A stretch of 64,000 bases of DNA from Trichuris trichiura (taxonomy: Eukaryota > Nematoda > Enoplea > Trichinellida > Trichuridae), in NCBI GenBank assembly GCA_037903355.1, contig JBAJFE010000004.1, forward strand, positions 3,410,001-3,474,000, written 5' to 3'. This document shows positions 25,424-36,834 of the stretch, piece by piece; the stretch's first letter is position 1; each line of letters begins with the position of its first letter. Made by a program: the position numbers and the translations under genes. The notes beneath the pieces are model-generated. The model was not told the origin of the DNA, searched no databases, and worked only from the letters and a program-made list of their open reading frames with translations.

Positions 25424-27855
25424 TAGCGCAGATACCACTTTCCATTCCGCGCTGACAGACACAGTTGTAGCCACCAACCAAATCAACGCACCACCCATTT
25501 ACGCATGGATTGCTCTCACAATCACTTTGATCTGAAATTAAAAGCAATTTCACAAATACAATCACAAAACAAGGTCTTATCGTAATTATCAAACTCGTCG
25601 TATGTGAGATTAATTTTATCACCAGAAAATATTAATTTTGTTGAAGGTATGGCACCCGCTGAAAACGGGTCAAACGCAGTCCAAAAGCCACGGAAGTTCA
25701 TTAAACGTTTTATATTTTCAACGGGACGTATTCCGTATGAAAAAGCAATTCAGACCTGAAAACCTATGCTCCCTCACCAAAACGTTACATTTCCAAAAAC
25801 AGATGTAACCTGCATATAGAACGTATTTTTAAACGTACACTTTTCGTCCCGCTATCACTATTCTAACGTCAGCATGCTTTCTTTCCATACCTTACAGATT
25901 ATGCGGTTTGACATTCTACGTCCGGGTCTTGTATGGTACGGGGGCGCCGGAAGTTGAGGCAACAACTTCAAAGGCGGTCACGTGATCATTACGACGTCAC
26001 CTGAACAATGGGTGACCTAAGCTACTGTTCACTGTGTACACATGCGAGCGATGCGTATCAGCGAAGGAACGCTGCACATCTGGAAACAGTTGGCCGTTCT
26101 GATAATTGTTTCCAAGTGCGTCCTATAACCCTGCCGGCCATCCTGTCCTGCTCTAGCCTAAGCCTAAGCCTAAACCTTAAACTGACGCGTGTTCGTTGCT
26201 GCTCTTGGGTTATGCAGTTTTGGCCGTAACGCCAACGACAAGAAGCATAGCGCAAAGTAACGTTATTTAGCGATCAGTGAACACGCGAGCAATGAGTAAC
26301 GCAAAAAGGGAAAAAGCATACGTACTGCTAACGCAGGCGCTCAGCCTGACGAAGGCGGCGCCTGGATTTCGCTGGAGGCGCATCCGACGGGTTCGCTCGG
26401 GTGTACCTAATCACGCAGAAGGCGTCAGTGCCTCCTTACGGTGCCTCTACTTGTCGATGGGAAGTTGTCGCTAGATCCCGGGACAGACATAACGCAGAGT
26501 GAGATTTACCCTGTTTACCAAGGCACGCCTCAGCTCGGATAGTTGGCCTGCGATGTTTTTCACGAATTCCTACATGACGTCTCAGCTTGAACACCTGCAG
26601 GCCCCATTGTGATTCCTGTAACTTCAATGCATGCGCACCTGCTAAATTCCATGCTTTCACTAAACCTGACGATAACGTCCGTCCCGTTGTGCCGATAACA
26701 ACTATTTATTACGCTGTAGAGTCGCAGATTACGCTTCGAAGTAGCCGCTTCCACTTCCGGCGCCCTCGTAGCATACTAGACCCCTACGTCCTCATATTAA
26801 AATTAGAGTATCCTTATTATAATCCGCCTTACCTCTTTCACAGTTTTTACCACTAAATCCTGCAGCGCAGCTACAAGAGAAATTCATTAGAGAATCAATT
26901 ATGCAAGCACCATTTCTGCATGTCTTCTTTCTTGCACATATTGACAGCTATGAGAAAATGTGAAATAAAAGAAATGACGTTATCAGCAACTTACTCTCGT
27001 TGCAATTTGAACCCGTCCATTGAACAGAGCATTGACAGAGCGCTTTTTTCCCTTTTCCTGTACAGAAACCGTGAACGCATTTTACAGACTTGCAAGCGTC
27101 TATCTCTATAACGTAAGTGAAACTATACATGCGAAGAAAGGTCGTATTAAAGCAAATAGGAGATGGAGAAATCACAGCGTCCATATAAAGTCTTTTAACG
27201 AACTTAGAGCGCCTAATAGATAACCTACCAATCTCACAAGTTTGGCCAGTAAAGTATGCAGGGCACTCGCATTTGAAGCTGCCTTCAGTATTAGCGCACT
27301 CTGCCTGATTTTGGCATGGATTAGAGGTGCATTCGTCTATGTCTGAATTAATAGTTTATCAAAATTCTATTTGATTTTATGTTTCTGGAACTTTTCTCGC
27401 AGTTATGACCACTGCAACCTTGGGAACACCGGCAAAAATAGCTACCATACGTTTCAGTGCACTCACCGCCGTGACGACATGGATTGTTCTTACATTCTTC
27501 AATGTCTGAAAGTAGACTGTGTTTTAACTGTAGTCTGAAACAGCAAGGAAGATTTGCCGTTTGTGCAAAGTGCTACGGTGAATCCAGACTTGCAGATAGA
27601 CGTGTAACTTTCTGGAATATTCTCACATCGATCCGTCATTCCACCGCACATTTGTAATCCTTCATTGCATTTGTCAATATCTGTTTCAAAAGGTTCACTA
27701 TAATGAATGTGGCATCAGCTTCATCACAATATATTCCATGACATCCGTCATGACATATGCACTTGTGTGAACCAGAAGTATTTTCGCATTTGCTGTGTGA
27801 GCTGCAGTTGTTTATACCATTCTCATAACTGACATAATTCCACCAAGTCAGACTG
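25424..27855 (-). pseudogene. Decayed EGF-exon cluster (copy of EGF exons 2-8)
   Basis: Equivalents of exons 8, 7, 6, 5, 4, 3 and 2 of the gene at 7032-15710 can be read in that order from left to right. Lesions: the exon-2 copy has lost one base at its 5' side and its splice donor GT has become CT (near 27712); the exon-3 copy changes a core Cys to Ser (KCIC to TSIC) and a conserved Gly to Val; the exon-7 copy carries a net 5-base loss. No N-terminal or terminal exon is present. A transposon interrupts the intron between the exon-7 and exon-8 copies. A residual short product cannot be excluded, since the exon 4-6 copies still read through. Confidence 0.8.
25924..26783. mobile_element. 860-bp non-autonomous DNA transposon with 8-bp TSD
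   Basis: Flanked by a perfect 8-bp duplication, ctacgtcc (25916-25923 and 26784-26791). Comparison with the source copy near 10630 shows the empty site, so the boundaries are well defined. The terminal inverted repeats of about 50 bp start GGGTCTTGTATGG and GGGTCTAGTATGC and share GGGCGCCGGAAGT. An inner block with GCCGGCCATCCTGTCCTG and CCTAAGCCTAAGCC links it to the short MITEs at 701-931 and in the tRNA array. No transposase frame. Confidence 0.88.
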
Positions 27856-28294
27856 AAAATACCGACAGGATGTTGCAGTTAACCGGTAATGACAGAATAT
27901 GCCGCTCGCGTTTTGCCAGGTATAAGAGGCCTTCATTTTGCTCCACTATGTTTGCAGGCGAATGATAAATATAACTCAAGTCAGTTTTTGAATCGTTTAT
28001 TTTCAGCAGTTGTCAACAAGTGCAAACTCAACTTTAACGTATAAATTTTTGGAATAGTGGGTTAGACAGACAGTAATTCAATGACTCATCGCCTGGGCGG
28101 TCATATTACTTGAACACATTTCTGAGTATTGTATTTGTTTACTTGAACCAGTCAGACGCGTAAGTTTCTTTTCGGCTGCACTACGAGCGCGCGTCGCGCA
28201 TCACTCACCACCGTTATTATTTCTTTCCATAAGAACATAAATAACATTTAGCAACGGGGTTATGAACAAACGGGAAAATTATGCAGGCGGTACT

Positions 28295-29333
28295 TCAGCC
28301 CAAACGATCCATCAGTTCACAGACACGGCGGAAACCATCAATTTTGCACTTTACTTCAACGGTGCCATTTTCTATTCTATAAAAGTGGGCTTATTGCTGC
28401 AACTTTGAGCAGTGTTAAACGCACCTGAATAAGCGCCTATGACGAGCTAAAAATGACTGCAACTCCGCAACACTGTTTGGAGTTGGAAGCTCTTCAGCAG
28501 CAACGCTGACCAATGACGCAATCGGCATCGAATTACCATTGCGCCAAACTGCATTATTTAAACACACCAGCAAAGATGCCGTTCGTTCGTCAAACATGCT
28601 ATAACTGTACTTTCCCGCTTGTACGAACAAATATGGTCGATCCGATAGAAACTGATCGAAGGACTGACGGTCAGCAAAAATGTAATCGCCTACATCACTT
28701 GGCAGTTCGCTAAAAAGACATTTTGTAACCAAAAATGTAATGTTGAACGCAAACGAAATTGAAAAGGGTTGTATCCTAACGAATGCGATAATAAGAAATG
28801 CTTACTCGTTGTTTAGAAACTTCCTTAGCTGTAAAAGAGGTACATTGTTTCTTCCTGTAGCAATGCAGGGTTGATTCATTGCAAGTACAAAAATTTATAT
28901 TACCCAACGCAATAAATGCATTCATAACGAGAGCGCACGCTTCGTTCAAAAGTTGCTGGGATGGTGCGCCTGCGAAATTTCGTTTTGCCATATTCGGTGC
29001 TTCCTTGACGACCTTGTTAGTTGAAGTCACAGTGTCCGGCGCGAAGACACGCTTGCTTTTCGAGCGACAAGTCGGAGCATTTAATAAAGGTCGGAATTGC
29101 ACCACAATATTTTGCATATCATCCGTTTTGCCATTTAACTCATAATTTTGTGGCAAATGACTGAAGAACTTGTACATTGACTCGACCGTTAACCACCATG
29201 CTTTCGCTTCCCGTTGGGACACGTTCTCCTTCACTTTATCAGTTATGTCTCCGATTGTTAGTTCATTAGTGCAACTCATCTGGAAACAGCGCTTTACCAC
29301 ATCAAAGATGTGCTCGCACTCTAAGTGACTCAT
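28295..29333 (-). CDS. Small protein with LOTUS-like winged-helix repeats, 4 exons
   Basis: Hand-built model, 281 aa: exons 29333-28904, 28854-28806, 28709-28425 and 28376-28295, with GT-AG introns of 49, 96 and 48 nt. The frame is preserved and ends at TGA. Internal repetition is visible: residues about 5-75 (GDITDKVK... ESMYKFFSHLPQNYEL), about 140-195 (NNVPLLQLRKFLNND... SFDQFLSDRPYLF) and about 210-262 (GNSMPIASLVSVAAEELP... ELQSFLARHRRLFRIENG). Each reads as a helix-rich unit ending in a hydrophobic FL..(R/H)P.LF pattern, resembling LOTUS/HTH-OST-like and Egalitarian N-terminal domains, which bind RNA or helicase partners. No nuclease domain follows. The LOTUS link rests on pattern recognition and is moderate; the exon structure is firmer. 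Confidence 0.65.
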
Positions 29334-31286
29334 AATGCCTAGAAAGTAACTGTAACGAATGGATTATTGCAAATAAAAGATGCAGGCTTTTCTATGTACT
29401 TACTGTGCAGCAGAGAAAATGCCGTGAATGGTGTCAAATGTGTGACGCTACCAACTAGTTGCTAAGATCAAACAAGCAACGAGGGATAGGCCGAACGAGA
29501 ACAGAAACTCGCATTCGAGCCGGAGACACAAGTGAAGATGAAAGTGTGGAGCAACGGGGTCGTACCAACAGCTGGAGAGGTCAACGAATTACAGGCGATG
29601 ATATTGAGTAAAGAAGTTGCAAGCGACCCAATTTTCAGTTGCAAAGCTTAGTGAACTGCTGCTGGCCATACAGCATCGGTCTTTGTCACTGCTGCAATCG
29701 CGTGCCAACGCACGCGAGCTTTTCCGCCGCGCAGTAGCACTGCAACAATCAACCTTACAGATACGTACACGACATAGTTTACGGTTTGTCAAAATGATGC
29801 TCAAGTAAAAGAGCCTACACTTGCAAATGCAGTCTTTCTGTAGGCGTAAGTAACGTAATTTGTTTGTTTTTCTTTCCATCGAAGATTGAACAACTGCTTG
29901 TATTCCTTACAACTTTGTTTCGTATCCTGGCGAAGTGTGCCTCGCAATGTACAGTAAAACAGCTGTAATGCAGGTAACAAAGCAGGGAGCATTTAAATTC
30001 CTGTTACTCGCAATCTCCGGCTGATCGTGATAAGTTTCCACAGCACCAAAGCGCACATGGTTTCCTATCTGACCGACAGGAGACTGTGACGAACAGTATC
30101 CACACTAAGACCGTTTCTACCGCGCCACTTCCTGACACAACAACTGGTCACTTAGAAATTAACTTCTATTGCCTAAGCAAAAATCCATTTTTAGTTTAAG
30201 CTTGTGGTGCTCACTCGTCACGGCCAACGGGAACATAAGTTTTCCCGTTACTCCACCTGCATTCAGTTATCGTACTACAGTCCTCGTGCGCATTTCAGCA
30301 GGACTATTTTTCCACCTCAAAATTGTATTCCTACATTACACTACTAACCAAGGAAAATCAGTCTTGTTCATGTTATTTTTAAAGAGTTTGTTGTTGCAAA
30401 TAATTTACACGGTAAGTGAATTGCACTTTGACCGAAAATTGTCCAACAAAGTTTCTTGATTTATATTTTCTTTTGACGCTATTCTGTGACGAAGCTAGTT
30501 CCGTTTTTCAAAGACATTTCGAATAGCTGCACTCTGTACAGGTGTGCGTGTGCAACGATCGGTTTCATCCTGTAAATTCTAGCAAAGCTTTTGCTTTTAA
30601 GAAATGGCAGCAATTGACGCTTACTACAATAAATTTCTGCGTCCCAGCAAATCGGTTTTTGCTGCGCTGTTTCTCCTTGTGAACTTTGTGATACAGTGCC
30701 AGTGAAAAGTAAGTGGTCTAATTTTAATGCTTCTGGTCCTAGTTTTTCTCTCCCGGGTGTTGCCTTGTCCTTTACTTGCGTTAAGCGTACTTTTTTGCCG
30801 CACATTGTTAGCATATAAGTAATTTGTATAAAGAACTAGTGCGCAGAGCTACTCCATTCAACTTCAGGAAAAAACTATTTCTCCGAATATTGTTCATCAT
30901 AAAGCGTAATTTCCTTTTGACGCATTGGCGCTCATTTGTAAGAAGTGTAGTCTACCTAATGCCATCAATGCCTGTATTAAGGAAAATGAAGGTTAACGCA
31001 ATTTTACGTCATCATTCCGCAGAGTTTAACAGCTGAATTTGTGCATTACGCTGCTCCGACGTTAGGTCGATGTGTGCATTCAATTTAGTAAAGGGAATTT
31101 ATCATTGAGCAACAATTTTTCGCGTATTTTCCCGCCAGTACATTTTCGATGAAAGGAACGTTTTCACTGTACTAACCGGCATTTTTTTAAAATTCAATTA
31201 TCTATTGCAATAAGCGTAAAACTTCATTCGATCGTAAATACAAATAAATCACGAAGCTGCGTGGAACCTTTTCTTGTATCGGCGGT
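29334..31286. other. No supported gene
   Basis: Open frames at 29539-29808 (+), from ATGAAAGTGTGGAGC, and 30479-30814 (-) have no recognisable domain. The first needs a frame change near 29630 (an ATTTTCAG acceptor-like site) to continue. They are left uncalled. Confidence 0.3.
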
Positions 31287-34200
31287 CTATTTCAGCAGTC
31301 TTGTAGCTTCTTTTTTTGCCTGAAACAAAAGAGGTCAACCGAAAATGCGTACTGCTTTAGTGGAAAAGCGAAGTAGCTTAACGTTCTCATGCATGGTATA
31401 TATCTTATTTTAAAAATCAGCCTACAATAAAAAGGTGACATTCTCTTTTTACAAAAAGTGATTCTTAGGAATGCCATAGCACAGCGTTAGGGTGGTAACG
31501 AAATCGAAGCTTACCATCATATCTTTTAGAAGCTTTGACAATGCTTTGCTACTCAATGATCGATCAACTAGCACTTTCATGGAGTCAATTACGTCGTAGC
31601 CTTTTTCTATCGCTTCATCGTATTCACTTTTGGTAACATAGTGTGGGAGAGTAAGCAGAGCTGCGTAATCGTAATCAGTGAGATCAGCCCCATTGGTAAG
31701 GCGACTCTTCGCCATAGGGATCTATAAATTATCCAAATTGAGATTAAATTTGTCTCTCAGCAGTTCGTGTAGTACTAAGTATGCTTTTGTTTAGTGAAAT
31801 TGTTCGAATTTACACTTACCTTAAATCTCTTTAAGTAAACAGATACGAAAGCTGATGGCAAATATCTGTCAGGCAGAACTTTTGTAGATTGGGCTATTTG
31901 GACTGGCGTGTAGTCGGGATTTGCCAACAATGCGAGGTAACCCATGTCAGACAGCCGTTTTATGTCGAAAGGAATAGGTCCTACCTAAAGAGAAACATCA
32001 GTTTTATTGATACTGCAGTTATTCAGCTTTGAACAATGATTAACTTGTGCATACAGAAGATTATATCAAATCGATATAACTTGTGTGCACGCAATGAAAA
32101 GAACCTCCACGGTTGTATCCTCTATCGTAGGATATTGATTCTTTTAGCCTGTTTAAAACTTTCACCTGAAAGCCTGCCATGCTCCTTAAGCTTTGAGAAT
32201 ATCGCTACGTGTTATTCTCAAAGCTAAAGGAGCATGGCAGGCTTTCAGATCTGCCTAAATCTTTAAAAACGCAGTTATAAAGTTTTTCGGTTTGTTTAGA
32301 AAGAAAATATAGACAGGAGTAGACCAACGCCGCTGATTTCATCGTAACTAGCCATTCTGACCTACCGTCAATTTTTTCAAAAACTTTGAAATAACTTCAG
32401 CAGGTAGTTTTCTGTCTTTAAGCACAGTAACGTAACTGGGCATGTTCCCACCATAATGTAAAATCACTTCGTATTCAGTTCGGGTGAGGACTGCCGGCTG
32501 CGCAAGGAGGCGCAAGTAGTCTCCATCGCTTAATTCTTTCAGTTCTTTCATACTTATATTCGGTATCTGGTCTCCGATCTACAAAGTAGACAAATTTACA
32601 CTCTACGAGTTAAAAGAACCCGTTACGAAGAAGAGAAAGAAACAAAAAAGAAAAAAAGAGACAAAAGAAGAAATTTAAAAAATTTACACTCTTTATCTTT
32701 TCTCGATTGAACTGAACCTGCCTGAAAGGCCGAAGCGCAATGTTGTGGTAATATTAGCTGCAGACGTTTTCGGGATTCCATTGTTTTGTAAAAGCATTCT
32801 CAAGTTTTCATTTAAACTTTATTCTCCGCTTTTAAGGAGCCGTGAGTAGACCGGAAAACTCATTCACAAAGGCCCAATGTTGTGAGCAAGGTCACAAATG
32901 TGCCCCAAGGACCGTTAGGTGGCGTGCCACTGTTCAACGAGTTTAAAGTGAAAACTGAATGCTTAGGATAGAAGAGTTTAAACTCAAAGACTAGTAGTGT
33001 AAAGCAGGGGTTTAAAGTAAAGTGAAAATTTGACGCTCAGGTTTCAAGAGTTTAAAGTGAGCACTTTAAACTGGAATGTTTAGCCTTTAACGCGAGGAGT
33101 TTAAAGTGCAAATTTGGTGTTTAAGTCTGAAGACTTTATGCTTAATTACGCGGAGGGCGCAATTTCACGGTATTTTTAGGAAATCCAAAAGCGTCGACTT
33201 GCCCTCAGTTTCTTCAGGAACAGTGATACATGATGTGCGTCAATATCCATGTTGGGAAGTACAACTCTTTGTCCCAATCGAGTTTTTGTTCGTCTGGCTT
33301 CTTCTTCCTCTGTCGATGTCATGAAATATTTGCTCGATAGGAGGTATAAGCAGTCTACCGAATCCAAGTGAACACGTGACAGGTCAAGGTCTTTAAACTG
33401 AAACAAATGCGCTGTTAATCATTGTCACAAGTCGCAGTATGAAAGATTGCATTTGAACTATGTTTCCAAACTTATTTCTGTTATTGTTCAAAGGGTCCTT
33501 CATTTCGATCATTAAAAAAGTTTGCTTGGAAAAACTAAACCCTCAGTGAAGTATCGCTTCGTCACTACTAAAAAAGTTCATCTTAACTGTAATGAACTGA
33601 ACATACTCCGAGTGACTTCAGCAACTTGGACAGCACACCGGACGGCACTTCTCGATTTTCCATTACAACCGTCGAGTCAACCATGAGTTCCTCATTTTGT
33701 AGAATGTCGTCGTATTCTTTCTCAGTAATGTACCGCGGATAGAGAAGCCGTTCAGCATACTCTTCGTCGGTAAGTGTTCTTAAATCTTTTCTTGCAAAGG
33801 ACGGTTTTCCCAAATCTAGCTATAAAACAATTTTTATGTCGACATGCAATATTCATAGTCTTTTCGCGCTCAAAATATTTTCCAGGTCATTCGCTGATTA
33901 TTAACGCTGCTTATAAAAGTGATCAAAAATATGGACTAAGCAATGAAACTTTACGTGAGCATTTTTTCACGTTTACTTACGTAAAGAGCTTTCAAAAAGT
34001 GGGACACTGCATGACCAGGTATAGGTCTGCCGGCGAGCTCTTCCTCTTCAGCTTTCGTTATAAACGACGTCTGCGTCAAAGCGTTCAAGTAATTTTCGTC
34101 AGAGAGATGTAGCGCAAAAATCTAAACATAATGTCCATGAGCAATAGCCTAAATTTTATGAGATAACAATTGTCTTTCTATCCTTCAAACGGTTTGTCAT

Positions 34201-34960
34201 AAGATTTGTTCTAAGCTTACTTTAACCGCGTAGGTGAATAAGCATATGACACCCTATGTTTCAGGTCTTCGATTGTTCGATGAGCCAGGTGAAAAAAATA
34301 ACGATAAGCAAACATTGACATACGTGCTGCCTTGTTGCCAGCGTCTGTCTTTATTAAAATTTGGCTGTATGCTCTTGTTTTAACGCTGAAGTGATTTCGC
34401 TGCGTTGAAAGCCTAGTAGTCAATGACTTAGTGCCTGTTTTTAGCAAGCTACGAGAATGAGTAATATCAATATTTTGCTCATGAAATGTCTTTAGTTTCA
34501 AAGAATCATTAGCCGGATGAATTCAATGCATTTTTCTGCGTGTGTTTTAGTTGCGCAATGCATCGTAAAGCTTTCTCGAATGAAAAAGATATTTCCGCTG
34601 GCATCTTTTTCTGTAGATGAGTTATTACTGCGCATCGGTGGAAGCTGGATGCTAACCACTTGGCTAACACAGTCTTTCAGGAACCTTATTAGTAGAGTAA
34701 ATAGGTTTTCAGTTGCTGCGAACTTGAAATGTAGACATTCCTTCTGATTAATGACGTGTTCACTCGGAGTGGCTGCACGAACTTCGCTGTCTTAATTAAA
34801 ATTTACGGTTTTACCTTTCACGCAATGACAACTGTTACTGCAAACAGTTCTCAGCCCCTAATGAGGCCGCCGCCAAGAGAAAAGTAAATAAAGTTTTGAG
34901 CATTGCACTTACCACCGCCTGAAGGGCCCAGCAAAGCAAAATCGCAAACGTTTGTCTCAT
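31287..34960 (-). CDS. Secreted six-repeat protein of unknown family, 8 exons
   Basis: Hand-built model, 404 aa. Exons: 34960-34913, 34121-33981, 33819-33607, 33397-33203, 32578-32366, 31984-31820, 31721-31515, 31319-31287. All introns are phase 0; intron 4 is GC-AG (GCAAGT). Exon 1 is a signal peptide (MRQTFAILLCWALQAV). Exons 2-7 each encode one repeat of 47-71 residues with the pattern LSDxxYLxxL, then xYxTxxEYE, a variable middle, V then R.LPS and finally LSKFLKxL. Exon 8 adds AKKEATRLLK and the stop. The mature chain has a single Cys. A TATA box lies 46 bp upstream of the ATG. I do not recognise the family; the structure suggests a secreted, tandemly duplicated helical module. Confident as a gene, function unknown. 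Confidence 0.85.
32167..32248. repeat. Intronic hairpin, about 35-bp arms
   Basis: Arms 32167-32201 and 32213-32248 are near-perfect inverted copies (TGAAAGCCTGCCATGCTCC and its complement), in the intron between exons 5 and 6 of the repeat-protein gene. Probably a small foldback insertion. Confidence 0.75.
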
Positions 34961-35004
34961 TGTTACAGGAAACGTACGCTATGAAATTGCGGCACTGCAT
35001 TTCT

Positions 35005-35015
35005 CCTTTATATAC
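35005..35015 (-). promoter_or_regulatory. TATA box of the secreted repeat-protein gene
   Basis: Minus strand GTATATAAAGG, 46 bp before the ATG at 34960. The spacing predicts transcription starting about 15-20 bp before the ATG, hence a very short leader. It is the only clear core promoter seen in the window. Confidence 0.6.
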
Positions 35016-35224
35016 TTGTGGCACCTCCTGTTCAAACTGTTAAATTGCCATCGCTCGCTTACGTCATATATGACGACAAATATTTCAGTTTCTGGTTTGC
35101 TCCAATGCCTAATATTTGCTAAAATTGAATTCTATTCTTCATGTTTTTCAACCTCCTTTCCAAATTTTATTTGAATTTTTTTTTATCGGCTTGACCGGAT
35201 CAAATGTTAAAGGTTTAATTTGAA

Positions 35225-35330
35225 AAAAATATCTTTATTACGGATTCTCTCCCGTTGTAAAGTAAAACAAAAAGATTTTTCTTTTCTTCCGGAGCTTTCG
35301 GGTCTTTCGCGACCCGTTTTCAGCGGTGAG
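35225..35330. repeat. PLE terminal remnant
   Basis: Contains CTTTATTACGGA followed downstream by a hammerhead-like motif, the same order as in the PLE terminal repeat near 4330-4414 and at 48984-49066. Confidence 0.6.
35289..35326 (-). ncRNA. Hammerhead-ribozyme-like motif (f), G8 lost
   Basis: Minus strand CCG, CTGAAAA, a perfect GGGTC/GACCC helix, GAAA, GCTC, CGG. All helices are present, but the invariant G of CUGANGA is A, so it is probably inactive. Confidence 0.5.
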
Positions 35331-36712
35331 ATTATGTGTAGTGCGTGGGGTACCATTCATCTTCCATCGCTTTCCGTGATTTTAAAACTAGAGTTTAAAG
35401 ATTTTAAAGTTTTTTCTTCTTTGTCTGTCAGCTGCCGTTTCCTTACTCCTGTATTCTTGTAGGGAACTTGTCCGTGTATTTAGGCGAGCTTCTAGTTTTT
35501 TCTTCCATTTTTAACCATTTGTTCCAAAAAATGTTAGTGATTTAAACCTTTTCTCCAATATATGTATTTTTCATATTGAAAAAATAAGCGACAATCACCT
35601 TAGTAAATTGCGCTTTTTCAACGAACTTGAAACACCGAAAGTGAATGAAAAGTGAAGCTTATTGCCCGCCTGAGCAACTGACCTCCTACAGCTTACAGTC
35701 ATTGCCAATAATTCATTTTTTTATCCAGTCAACTCCGCTTATCAAGATCTACATCATCGGTTTTTAAAATGCTGAATATACGGCTACCTTTAATTAAATT
35801 ATTAGTGATTAGCAGACGAGCAGGTTTTTCTTATTGGGGCTGCGCGCAGACCATCGCTCGCTGTAGATGGGGTGATGATTTATTCTGATTAAACATCTCC
35901 TGCTTAGCATATTTTCCAAGGAACTCTATGCACTTTTCTAGCATGTGGATAAACAAACTTCAGCAAAGCACTGTCAACTCGTTTCTTTTCCCATGTAGAA
36001 TCGTCCTATTTACATACGGATGACGTAACAAGCCAATCACGTCAATCCTCTCTATCTTACCGTTGTTGTCCCAAACGTTTTGCACTGCGTTAATAGTGAC
36101 GAAGTCAATTTCACACGGTCTCCTCAAAAACGTTGAAATAAGCCCACACTCCTATTTTTTTTCAATATGAAAACACACGCTCCCGTACAAAAGCATTATG
36201 TTTTCCAAGGTTTTATTTGAATCAAAATTAACATACCTAAAGCTTTCGATGCATCTTTACCTTGTCGTCCGTGAAGGAAAAATGTAAACAATAAGTTTCA
36301 AGCACGAAACGTTAGGGAGGCTCCACGTCCTCTTAAGCTTCCCTCCAACGCAACGCCGCTACACTTCTATCCGTCCTAGCGTTTATCAGATGTGCAAGAT
36401 GAACTGGAAGATGATGATGATGAAACATATGGGTACCTTAAGCGTGTTGTTGTTTTTCAACGTTTAAAACGTGCTCTAAGATGATTTGAAAGGCGGTGTG
36501 TATCTGTTTCGAAAAAGTTGTTGAGCTTGAAAGCATCCTTGACCTGCAGCTAGAAAACGGTTACTATATGTATGTACAATATGTCAACATTATTGTACGA
36601 AAAAGCTACCCGTTCACCTGACCCCCCCCCCCCTTTTTTTAAAATAATGTCGCATCTCCTTTAAAACGACCCAAGTTTCCCGCGGTTTAAAGCACTAGTC
36701 CCACATAAGGGG

Positions 36713-36834
36713 CGTGCCAGCACTCTCTGTCACTTACCTGCGCTGAAGACGGGGACAGGTGATTCCCGAGAGCTTCGCAATTAAACAATTTTTGAACAGG
36801 TAGCTTTTCCGTACAATAATGTTGATACACACAC
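36713..36834. repeat. PLE terminal remnant, copy 2 of an inverting pair
   Basis: Partner of 9195-9323. The acaataatgtt-ending tail matches directly while the block carrying the hammerhead-like motif is reversed. Confidence 0.65.
36740..36780 (+). ncRNA. Hammerhead-ribozyme-like motif (e)
   Basis: Plus strand TGCG, CTGAAGA, a GGGGA/TTCCC helix, GAGA instead of GAAA, GCTT, CGCA. Helix I pairs over four bases (TGCG with CGCA), the best helix I of the set, but the GAAA box is altered. Confidence 0.45.

Larger units (their letters stand above)
24920..27945 (-). repeat. Segmental duplicate of part of the EGF gene
   Basis: Diverged copy of 9655-11795, same orientation, lengthened by the 860-bp transposon at 25924-26783. 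It lacks the signal-peptide exon and the last EGF exons. Confidence 0.85.

Noticed and set aside
34217..34501. 94-codon minus frame between exons 1 and 2 of the secreted repeat gene
   Set aside because: The signal-peptide exon and repeat 1 join in phase without it; it lacks the repeat pattern and clean splice sites.
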